18,887 nucleotides of DNA. Origin: Pseudomonadota bacterium (lineage in GTDB: Bacteria > Pseudomonadota > Alphaproteobacteria > Rhizobiales > Phreatobacteraceae). Below the pieces are notes generated by a model that saw nothing but the letters and a program-made list of their open reading frames with translations, made no database searches and had not been told where the DNA came from. Made by a program: the position numbers and the translations under genes. The stretch lies in the NCBI GenBank assembly GCA_023416965.1, contig JAEZGJ010000147.1:1-18887 (forward strand), read 5' to 3'. Positions 1 through 6,715 of the stretch are shown here, in pieces; the first letter of the stretch is position 1, and each line of letters begins with the position of its first letter.

Positions 1-8
1 GCCCTGTG

Positions 9-77
9 CCGGGCATCCACGACTCGAACACGCGCGTGGAAGGGCATTCGTGGATGCCCGGGCCAAGCCCGGGCATG
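9..77. repeat. Nested palindromic repeat (REP-like)
   Basis: Positions 54-63 and 67-76 form a perfect 10-bp inverted repeat (atgcccgggc / gcccgggcat) around a 3-nt loop. A second, wider inverted repeat of 14 bp links 9-22 (ccgggcatccacga) to 48-61 (tcgtggatgcccgg), so the 48-61 arm can pair either way. A 10-bp palindrome (cacgcgcgtg) sits between at 29-38. From memory, motifs of the form gtggatgcccgggnnaagcccgggcatgac are dispersed in many Bradyrhizobium/Bosea-like genomes. No coding sense is seen here. Confidence 0.7.
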
Positions 78-146
78 ACGGAGACTGGCCGCAACGGGAG
101 TGCGTGAGCGCGATTCCTGCCGCCCGGCTATCCACGAAACGACAAA

Positions 147-172
147 GGCCGCCCGGATCGCTCCGGACGGCC
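147..172 (-). terminator. Probable intrinsic terminator of icd
   Basis: The stem pairs ggccg (147-151) with cggcc (168-172), then has one mismatch, then pairs ccgga (153-157) with tccgg (162-166) around a tcgc loop. Read on the minus strand it lies about 28 nt past the icd stop codon and is followed by tttgtcgttt, a modest T-rich tract. Position and shape fit a Rho-independent terminator for icd. Confidence 0.6.
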
Positions 173-199
173 CTGTCGTTCACGTGGGTGGACCGCTGG

Positions 200-1420
200 T
201 CAGTTCCACTTGCCCATGGCGGCAGAGAGGTTCTCCGACACCTTGTCGAGGAAGCCGGTGGTGGAGAGCCACTTCTGGTCGGCGCCGATGAGGAGCGCGA
301 GGTCCTTGGTCATGAAGCCGGCCTCGACCGTGTCGACGCAGACCTTCTCCAGCTCCTCGGCGAAGCGCTTGAGCTGGGCGTTGTCGTCCAGCTTGGCGCG
401 ATGGCTAAGGCCACGCGACCAGGCGAAGATGGAGGCGATCGAGTTGGTCGAAGTCTCCTTGCCCTTCTGGTGCTCGCGGTAGTGGCGGGTGACGGTGCCG
501 TGGGCGGCCTCGGCCTCGACGGTCTTGCCGTCGGGGGTGAGCAGCACCGAGGTCATCAGGCCCAGCGAGCCGAAGCCCTGGGCGACGATGTCGGACTGGA
601 CGTCGCCGTCGTAGTTCTTGCACGCCCAGACATTGCCGCCGGACCACTTCAGCGCCGAGGCGACCATGTCGTCGATCAGGCGGTGCTCGTAGTGGATCTT
701 GCGCTTGTCGAACTCGGCCTTGAACTCGGCGTCGAAGACAGCCTGGAAGATCTCCATGAAGCGGCCGTCATACTGCTTCAGGATGGTGTTCTTGGTCGAC
801 AGATAGACCGGATAGTTGCGCGCCAGACCGTAGTTGAAGGAGGCGCGGGCGAAATCCTTGATCGACTCGTCGAGGTTGTACATCGCCATGGCGACGCCGG
901 AACCGGGGGCCTTGAAGACCTCGCGCTCGATGACCTTGCCGTCGTCGCCGACGAACTTGATGGTCAGGGTGCCGGCCGAGGGGAACTTGAAGTCCGTGGC
1001 GCGATACTGGTCGCCGAAGGCGTGGCGGCCGACGACGATCGGCTGGGTCCAGCCCGGGACGAGGCGCGGCACGTTCTTGCAGATGATCGGCTCGCGGAAG
1101 ATGACGCCGCCGAGGATGTTGCGGATGGTGCCGTTGGGGCTCTTCCACATCTCCTTCAGGCCGAACTCCTTCACGCGGCCCTCGTCGGGGGTGATGGTGG
1201 CGCACTTCACGCCGACGCCGTGCTTCTTGATGGCGTTGGCCGCGTCGATGGTGACCTGGTCGTTGGTGGCGTCGCGGTGCTCGACGCCGAGGTCGTAATA
1301 TTCGAGATTCACATCCAGATAGGGGTGGATGAGCTTCTTCTTGATGAGGTCCCAGATGATGCGGGTCATCTCGTCGCCGTCGAGTTCGACGACGGTTCCC
1401 GCGACCTTGATCTTCGACAT
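200..1420 (-). CDS. icd: NADP-dependent isocitrate dehydrogenase
   Basis: A complete 406-residue protein that oxidatively decarboxylates isocitrate to 2-oxoglutarate in the TCA cycle, making NADPH in the cytosol. It is of the homodimeric type shared by alphaproteobacteria and eukaryotes (about 405 residues), not the E. coli type. The isocitrate-binding loop SPNGTIRN is at 94-101, with substrate arginines R100, R109 and R132. Catalytic Y139 (GDQYR) and K210 (STKNTILK) are present. Metal-binding aspartates D250, D273 and D277 are present; the last two lie in the family signature NYDGDVQSD. The NADP loop HGTVTRH is at 307-313. These residues were placed by analogy with human IDH1. It is transcribed alone, divergent from the secreted-protein gene at 1661. 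The start gives the canonical MSKIKV N-terminus. No residue appears to be missing. Confidence 0.97.
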   Translation of the reverse strand: MSKIKVAGTVVELDGDEMTRIIWDLIKKKLIHPYLDVNLEYYDLGVEHRDATNDQVTIDAANAIKKHGVGVKCATITPDEGRVKEFGLKEMWKSPNGTIRNILGGVIFREPIICKNVPRLVPGWTQPIVVGRHAFGDQYRATDFKFPSAGTLTIKFVGDDGKVIEREVFKAPGSGVAMAMYNLDESIKDFARASFNYGLARNYPVYLSTKNTILKQYDGRFMEIFQAVFDAEFKAEFDKRKIHYEHRLIDDMVASALKWSGGNVWACKNYDGDVQSDIVAQGFGSLGLMTSVLLTPDGKTVEAEAAHGTVTRHYREHQKGKETSTNSIASIFAWSRGLSHRAKLDDNAQLKRFAEELEKVCVDTVEAGFMTKDLALLIGADQKWLSTTGFLDKVSENLSAAMGKWN

Positions 1421-1660
1421 GGTCGGCCTGCTTGAGAGCGCTGGAGCAGAGGGGACTCAGCCTCGGTGCATCCGGACATGCGCTCTGTGAGCCCGGGCCC
1501 CCGCGACTGGCGCGCGCCTCTTAGCAGAGGAGCGGGCAGGGGGTAAGGGCGAAGAAGGTCGGAGACGGGCCAGCATCGGCGAAGACCCCTGACGTTGCGG
1601 CATCGGAGAATCGCCCGGCTCGTGGCATGAGGATGCGAGACCGCCACCCATGAGGCCGCC

Positions 1661-2455
1661 ATGACGACGCGCCGCCTGATCCTCGCCTCGGTCCTTTTCG
1701 CCGGCCTCGCGCCGCAGCCGGTCCTCGCGGCCTGGCGCACCTGCCAGGGCATGGCCGTGGCACGACCGGCGCCACTGCCCGGCGGCGAACCGGTCGCGGT
1801 GCCGCAGAACGCGCTCGGATGCCGCCACGGTGCGTCGCTGACCGTCGGCGATACCACGCTCTGGCGCTGCCAGGTGGTGCCGGCCGATGACGGCGACCTG
1901 CCCGAGGGCACGCCGCCCTATGCCTTCCTGATCGACCGGCCGGGGCAGGAGCGCGTCACCCTGCCCGACGACCTGATGGCCGGGAGCTTCACGGCCTTCG
2001 AAGTGATCACCGCCGATCTCGACGGCGACGGAACACCGGAGCGCGTGCTCGCCGCCTGGAACGGGCAGGGCAACGGGCTCGGCGTCAACCGCTGGACCAT
2101 CCGCGTCTTCGACGCCGACTGGCGGCTGCTCGGCACCTTCGAGAGCGTGTCGGACTGGGGCGATACGAGCCTGGTGCAGGCGCCGCGGGGGCGGCGCGGC
2201 TGCGACGTGGCGGTCACCACCTTCGTCGACAGTGTCAACCGCCGCGGCGTCGAGGGCATCTCCTTCCGCGCCCGCTTCCATCGGCTCGCCGGCGGGCGGA
2301 TGGAGGTGGCGACCGACCGGCCGATGCGCCAGCGCCGCTATGACCGCGCCTTCGAGCGCCAGCGCAGCGCCCATTTCCGCCGCGGCCAGGAGGAGCGGGG
2401 GGATCCCGGCGCCTGGCTCAAGCGCGCGCCGGAGGTGCCGGTGGTGACGGATTGA
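1661..2455 (+). CDS. Secreted protein of unknown function with an acidic DxDxDG loop
   Basis: A 264-residue protein I do not recognise. It starts with a clear Sec signal peptide: basic MTTRR, a hydrophobic stretch 6-17, and a likely cleavage after VLA at residue 23. The mature part has four cysteines (C28, C54, C70, C171), which could form disulfides in the periplasm. The segment ADLDGDGTPE at 118-127 resembles the calcium-binding loops of FG-GAP/VCBS or EF-hand proteins (D119, D121, D123, E127). It is followed by a W-rich, beta-looking stretch (about 130-160). The C-terminal 50 residues are rich in Arg and Glu. A purine-rich tgagg at 1651-1655 precedes the ATG. It diverges from icd and is followed by a palindromic repeat. 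The export call is firm; the calcium-binding idea is inference from one short motif. Confidence 0.75.
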   Translation: MTTRRLILASVLFAGLAPQPVLAAWRTCQGMAVARPAPLPGGEPVAVPQNALGCRHGASLTVGDTTLWRCQVVPADDGDLPEGTPPYAFLIDRPGQERVTLPDDLMAGSFTAFEVITADLDGDGTPERVLAAWNGQGNGLGVNRWTIRVFDADWRLLGTFESVSDWGDTSLVQAPRGRRGCDVAVTTFVDSVNRRGVEGISFRARFHRLAGGRMEVATDRPMRQRRYDRAFERQRSAHFRRGQEERGDPGAWLKRAPEVPVVTD

Positions 2456-2475
2456 GAGAGTGGTTTTCGCAAGAA

Positions 2476-2628
2476 GGCCCCACCCGCACCCTCCCCGCCC
2501 CGCGGGGTGGGGGACCATGACGCCGCGCTCCGTCCTGCAGCGGCGGCGCCAGGCGCAACGGTCGAAGACGGGCGGGACGCGGTAGTCCCCCTCTCCGCGC
2601 GGAGCGTGGGGAGGGGGCGGGTGGGGCT
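2476..2628. repeat. GC-rich long inverted repeat (REP-like element)
   Basis: Arms 2476-2496 and 2608-2628 are inverted copies matching at 19 of 21 positions (core ccccacccg / cgggtgggg). Inside are smaller palindromes: ccccgccccg-cggggtgggg around 2493-2512 and ctccgcgcggag at 2591-2602. The element fills most of the gap between the secreted-protein gene and the first MFS gene. It resembles the repeat at 13934-14101 in design (an outer cccaccc/cctcaccc arm, inner ctcccc palindromes). It may work as a transcription stop for the upstream gene, but there is no T tract. Confidence 0.65.
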
Positions 2629-2709
2629 GTTCATCCCACGCGTCCCGCCATCTGCGCGCCCCCCGCGGATGACAGCCCCCCGCAAAAGCCGCTGACCCGG
2701 CGGCCGGCA

Positions 2710-3960
2710 ATGGGCTATGTGCAGCCCCCGCTCGGCGCCATTCCCCCGGCCGAGCCCGACGGACGGCCGATGCAGACCTTCGCAGCCCTTCTCCTGGGCT
2801 ACATCCTCTCGATCTTCTTCCGCTCGTTCCTCTCGGTGCTGGCGACGAAGATCATGGCCGACATGAACATCGGCGCCACCGAGCTCGCCGCCATGAGCTC
2901 GGCCTGGTTCATCGTCTTCGCCCTGATGCAGTTTCCCGTCGGATGGGCGCTGGACGCGCTGGGGCCGCGGCGCACCGTCCTGCCTCTGATGGCGGTGGGC
3001 GGCATCGGGGTCGCCCTGTTCCCCTTCGCGCCGAACGCCCTGGTCGGGGCCCTCGCCATGGGCCTGATCGGGGTCGGCTGCTCGCCGGTCTTCATGGGCG
3101 CGCTCTATGTCTTCGCCCGCATGCACGCGCCGCACCGGTTCGGCCTCCTCGCCTCGCTCCTGCTCGGCTTCGGCTCCATCGGCAACCTGATCGGCACGAC
3201 GCCGCTGGCGCTCGCGGCCGAGACCTTCGGCTGGCGACAGGCGATGACGGGCCTCGCCGTCCTCTACGGCATCGCCTTCGTGCTGGCGGCGCTGTTCCTG
3301 AAGGACCCGCCGCAACTCGCCCGCCAGGCCGGCGGCGGCATCCTCTCAGGGCTCGGGCAGATCGTGGCGAGCCGGGTCGTCTGGGCCTTCGTGCCCATCG
3401 TCCTGTTCAGCTACGCCATCACCGTGACGCTGCGCGGCCTGTGGGTCGCGCCCTATCTCGAAAAGGTCGTCGGCCTCGACGCGCTGGCCCAGGGCGACGT
3501 GGCGCTGCTGATGGCGCTGGCCATGACGGTGAGCGCCTTCCTGTTCGGCTGGATCGAGAGCCGCTGGGGCTTCGCCAAGGCCATGGCGCTCGTCGGCAAC
3601 CTCGCCATCGCCGGCATCCTCGCGGCTCTCGCCCTGTCGGGGGTGCAGACGGCGTTCTGGGCGGGGCTCGCCTTCGTCGCGCTGGGCTTCTGCGGCTTCA
3701 GCTACACGATCCTCATGGCGCATATGCGCCCCTTCTTCCCCGACCATCTGGTTGGGCGCGGCATGACGCTGATGAACTTCCTCTTCATCGGCGGCGCGGC
3801 GCTGGTGCAGACCGGCTCGGGCTGGCTCATCGACCTCGGCCGCGCGGACGGGATCGGCGAGGCTGCCGCCTTCGCCCGCATGCACGGGGTGCTGGCGGCG
3901 GTGCTGATGGTGGCGACGCTCGTCTATGCGCTGACGCCGGCCAGCCCGCGGCGGCGCTGA
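2710..3960 (+). CDS. MFS transporter, substrate unknown
   Basis: A 416-residue inner-membrane permease of the major facilitator superfamily, with about 12 hydrophobic helices and a length usual for the family. The family motif A between helices 2 and 3 is seen as GWALDALGPRR at 78-88. Helix 1 starts near residue 23. A second in-frame ATG at 2770 (MQTFAALLLGY) would put helix 1 at the very N-terminus and may be the real start; neither ATG has a strong Shine-Dalgarno sequence. The loop between the two halves is short (around residues 198-215), unlike sugar permeases. No substrate can be deduced. The 3' end faces the oppositely oriented MFS gene with only 7 nt between the stop codons, so the two are separate transcripts meeting tail to tail. 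Confidence 0.9.
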   Translation: MGYVQPPLGAIPPAEPDGRPMQTFAALLLGYILSIFFRSFLSVLATKIMADMNIGATELAAMSSAWFIVFALMQFPVGWALDALGPRRTVLPLMAVGGIGVALFPFAPNALVGALAMGLIGVGCSPVFMGALYVFARMHAPHRFGLLASLLLGFGSIGNLIGTTPLALAAETFGWRQAMTGLAVLYGIAFVLAALFLKDPPQLARQAGGGILSGLGQIVASRVVWAFVPIVLFSYAITVTLRGLWVAPYLEKVVGLDALAQGDVALLMALAMTVSAFLFGWIESRWGFAKAMALVGNLAIAGILAALALSGVQTAFWAGLAFVALGFCGFSYTILMAHMRPFFPDHLVGRGMTLMNFLFIGGAALVQTGSGWLIDLGRADGIGEAAAFARMHGVLAAVLMVATLVYALTPASPRRR

Positions 3961-3967
3961 GGCTAGC

Positions 3968-5248
3968 TCACGCCGCCTTCATGCGTCCCGCCACCGCCCG
4001 CACCCGGCCAGGCCCCGCCATCCAGATGGCGGCGGCGGAGACGAGGCTCACCGCGATCCCGATCATGAAGGCGAGGCGGTAGCTGCCGGTGAGGTCGTGG
4101 ATGAGGCCGGTGACGAAGGGGCCGGCGGCGCCGCCCGAGAGGGCGACGAACATGACCGTGCCGAAGATCGTGCCGAAATGGCGGCCCTGGAAGATCTCCG
4201 CGACGACCGCGCCCATGATCGATGTGAGGCCGTAGCCGAGAAAGCCCTGCACCGCGACCATGGCATAGACGAGCCAGGGCGCGGGGCTCTTCTCCATGGC
4301 GATGAGGGCGAGGAAGCAGAGGGCGAAGCCCCCCACCGCCATGGACCAGATCCATTCGCGGCCGATGCGGTCAGAGAGGGCGCCGAGCACGATGCCGCCG
4401 GGAATGCCGAGCAGGCTGACGAAGCCAAGCGCCCAGGCGGCGGCGGTGGAGCCGAAGCCGATCTCGACGAGGTACTTCGTCTGGTGGACCTGCACCGCGT
4501 ACCAGACGTAGAGGCCGCCGAAATAGCCGAGCGAGAGCCACCAGAAGCGCGCTGTGGCAAGGGCGCGGCCGAGCGTCCAGTCGGTGGCGGCCCAGGCGGC
4601 GTCGACGACGTTGGAGCGCGGCGGGGCGGCGTTCGGCAGCGGCGTCGCGTCGCCGTCGGGCTCGAGCCCCATATCCTGCGGCCGCTTGCGCAAAAGCAGG
4701 TTGAGCGGCGCGAGGACGACGAGGATGAGGAGGCCCATGGCCGTGCTCGCCTGGCGCCAGCCCGCCCCGTCGATCATGACCTGGACCGCCGGCAGCATCG
4801 TCACCGAGCCGATGCCGACGCCCGAGAAGGCGATGCCGATGGCGAGGCCCCGGTTGCGGACGAACCAGTTGGGCAGGAACAGCGACTGGCCGGAATAGCC
4901 GAGGCAGACCGAGCCGGAGCCGACAAGGACGCCGATGGTGAGGTAGAGGTGCCAGGGCTGGGAGGTGAGGGGGGCCAGCAGCAGGCCGGCGCCCATCAGC
5001 ACGACGCCGAGTTCCATCACCGTGCGCGGGCCGGTGCGGTCCATGAGCTTGCCCATGAGCGGCGAGAGCACCGCCGAGACGAGGAAGCCGAAGGAGAAGG
5101 CGCCGGCGGTGAGGCCGCGGTCCCAGCCGAATTCGTCGATGATCGGGGCATAGAGCAGGGAGAAGGAGGTGCGGGCGTTGACCCCGATGCCCATGGTGAC
5201 GAAGGTCACCGCGACGATGACCCAGCCGTAATAGAGGGGCAGGCGCAT
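3968..5248 (-). CDS. MFS transporter, OFA/monocarboxylate-like
   Basis: A 426-residue inner-membrane permease with about 12 helices. The N-terminus MRLPLYYGWVIVAVTF, with YYGW at 6-9 before helix 1, is typical of the oxalate/formate antiporter and monocarboxylate-like branch of MFS. Motif A is present as GKLMDRTGPRT at 66-76, and the second half has the related GALSDRIGREW. A cytoplasmic central loop of about 40 residues (from RKRPQDMGLEPDGD onward) separates the halves. Organic-acid transport is an inference from family resemblance only. The gene diverges from the TrmJ-like gene across 129 nt and runs tail to tail into the preceding MFS gene. The two permeases are not close copies of each other. 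Confidence 0.9.
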   Translation of the reverse strand: MRLPLYYGWVIVAVTFVTMGIGVNARTSFSLLYAPIIDEFGWDRGLTAGAFSFGFLVSAVLSPLMGKLMDRTGPRTVMELGVVLMGAGLLLAPLTSQPWHLYLTIGVLVGSGSVCLGYSGQSLFLPNWFVRNRGLAIGIAFSGVGIGSVTMLPAVQVMIDGAGWRQASTAMGLLILVVLAPLNLLLRKRPQDMGLEPDGDATPLPNAAPPRSNVVDAAWAATDWTLGRALATARFWWLSLGYFGGLYVWYAVQVHQTKYLVEIGFGSTAAAWALGFVSLLGIPGGIVLGALSDRIGREWIWSMAVGGFALCFLALIAMEKSPAPWLVYAMVAVQGFLGYGLTSIMGAVVAEIFQGRHFGTIFGTVMFVALSGGAAGPFVTGLIHDLTGSYRLAFMIGIAVSLVSAAAIWMAGPGRVRAVAGRMKAA

Positions 5249-5377
5249 GCTCTCGTTCCTCCCGCGCCGTCTTGTCGCGGCGCCGCGCCATCATGGCCCG
5301 GCGCGGCGGCGCGGCCAATTCCCTCGGACGTCATTTGCCGGTATAGGCGCCGCTCCCGCACCGCAGCCGAAGACGCG

Positions 5378-6577
5378 ATGACCTCCTCCCCGCCCGCCGC
5401 GCCGCCCGAAGGCAGCCCCGTCGTCATCCTGGTCGAGCCGCAGATGGCCGAGAATATCGGCACGACGGCGCGGGCCATGGCGAATTTCGGCCTGTCGCGG
5501 CTGCGCCTGGTGGCACCGCGCGACGGCTGGCCCAATGCGCGCGCCTATCCGGCGGCTTCCGGGGCGAACCGCATCCTCGACGAGGCGGAGCTGTTCGCCA
5601 CGCTGGAGGAGGCGATCGCCGACCTCACCTTCACCCTCGCCGCCACGGCACGGGCCCACGACCAGGTGAAGCCGGTGCTCGGGCCGCGCGAGGCGGTGGC
5701 GGGCCTGGTGCCGCGCATTGCGGCGGGCGAGGCGGTGGGCGTCGTCTTCGGGCGCGAGCGGAACGGGCTCCTCGCCGGCGAGGTGGCGCTCGCCAACGCC
5801 ATCCTGACCTACCCGGTCAACCCCGCCTTCTCCTCGCTCAACCTCGCCCAGGCCGTGCTCGTGCTGGGTTACGAGTGGTTCTCGCAGGCCCATGGCGCCG
5901 TGCTGCCGCATCGTGGCGAGGAGCGCTCGGAGCCCGCCACCAAGGCCCAGATGCTGGCCTTCTTCGCCTCGCTGGAGAAGGCGCTGGACCGGGTCGAGTT
6001 TTTCCGCCCGCCGGAGAAGCGCGAGGGCATGGTGATCAACCTGCGCAACATCTTCCAGCGCATGCAGCCGACCCAGCAGGACGTGGCGACGCTGCACGGC
6101 GTCATCGGCGCGCTGGCGGAGGGCGCGAAGGGACCGGCCCGCGGCGCCACCCTGACGCCCGACGGCGCCGAGGCGCTGCGCAACTTCCTCGCCGATTCGA
6201 CGAAGGGCCTGACCGGCGGCACGGCGCCGATCCGCGGCATATCCCGGCTCATCCGGCGCAATCCCACCGAGGCGGAGAAGGCGCTGTGGGAGGTGCTTGT
6301 GAAGGACCGGCGCTTTGCCGGCCGCGGTTTCAAGCGGGCGGTGCCGATTGGTCCCCACGTCGCCGATCTCGTCTCCTTCGACGAGCGTGTGGTCATCGAC
6401 TTCGAGCCGCACACCCAAGGGGACGCGGCGGCCGAGCGGCGCGCCGAGAAGCGCGCCTGGCTCGCCGAGCGCGGCTACCGCATCGTCGTCATGGAGGCGC
6501 GCGTCGTGGAGGCCGACCCGGCGGCTGCCCTCGACCGGCTGCAGGTGCTGCTGGCCAGATCGCCCGGCGGCCATTAG
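5378..6577 (+). CDS. trmJ: TrmJ-like SPOUT RNA methyltransferase fused to a DUF559 domain
   Basis: A 399-residue two-domain protein. Residues 14-245 are a SpoU/TrmH-type, SAM-dependent ribose 2'-O-methyltransferase of the TrmJ branch, whose characterised members modify tRNA position 32. PQMAENIGTTARAM (21-34), FGRERNG (124-130) and NPAFSSLNLAQAV (148-160) match the three SPOUT motifs that build the knotted SAM site. After a Gly/Ala-rich linker (about 247-283), residues 285-395 match DUF559, a Vsr/restriction-endonuclease-like fold (LIRRNPTEAEKALW at 291-304, then AVPIGPHVADL and WLAERGYRIV). The usual ElDGgqH core reads DFEPHTQ (341-347). E. coli TrmJ ends where the linker begins, so this is an extension. 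The reading frame is open far upstream, but homology starts at this ATG; the upstream part is antisense to the MFS gene. A TATAGG box at 5342 lies 36 nt before the start. Confidence 0.88.
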   Translation: MTSSPPAAPPEGSPVVILVEPQMAENIGTTARAMANFGLSRLRLVAPRDGWPNARAYPAASGANRILDEAELFATLEEAIADLTFTLAATARAHDQVKPVLGPREAVAGLVPRIAAGEAVGVVFGRERNGLLAGEVALANAILTYPVNPAFSSLNLAQAVLVLGYEWFSQAHGAVLPHRGEERSEPATKAQMLAFFASLEKALDRVEFFRPPEKREGMVINLRNIFQRMQPTQQDVATLHGVIGALAEGAKGPARGATLTPDGAEALRNFLADSTKGLTGGTAPIRGISRLIRRNPTEAEKALWEVLVKDRRFAGRGFKRAVPIGPHVADLVSFDERVVIDFEPHTQGDAAAERRAEKRAWLAERGYRIVVMEARVVEADPAAALDRLQVLLARSPGGH

Positions 6578-6636
6578 GCGCGCGTTCATCCTGATTGGTA
6601 ACAGGATGCGTCTGCGGCCCCTCCGCGGTCGGCCGA

Positions 6637-6650
6637 GGCCCTTTCGGGCC
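6637..6650 (+). terminator. Short hairpin after trmJ, weak terminator candidate
   Basis: ggccc (6637-6641) pairs with gggcc (6646-6650) around a tttc loop, 60 nt past the trmJ stop codon. It is followed by accctgttta rather than a clean T tract, so its ability to terminate is doubtful. Confidence 0.3.
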
Positions 6651-6715
6651 ACCCTGTTTACGGAACGTGAGGGAGCGGGGGGCAGATTTGCCGTCGGAAA
6701 GACGGAGTTTGGCCC

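Noticed and set aside
50..1435. 461-codon plus-strand open frame opposite icd
   Set aside because: Its translation is a Val/Leu/Asp/Gly-rich antisense of icd with no family features; long antisense frames are expected in GC-rich genes.
2507..2695. 62-codon open frame before the first MFS gene
   Set aside because: It is a translation of the inverted repeat at 2476-2628, with no Shine-Dalgarno sequence.
4097..5377. 427-codon upstream extension of the TrmJ-like frame
   Set aside because: It lies antisense to a well-supported MFS permease, is low-complexity (Glu/Ala/Gly/His/Asp), and homology to TrmJ starts only at 5378.
6661..6695. GGAAC at 6662 as the -35 of an EcfG general-stress promoter
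   Set aside because: No CGTT-like -10 occurs at the required 16-17 nt spacing.
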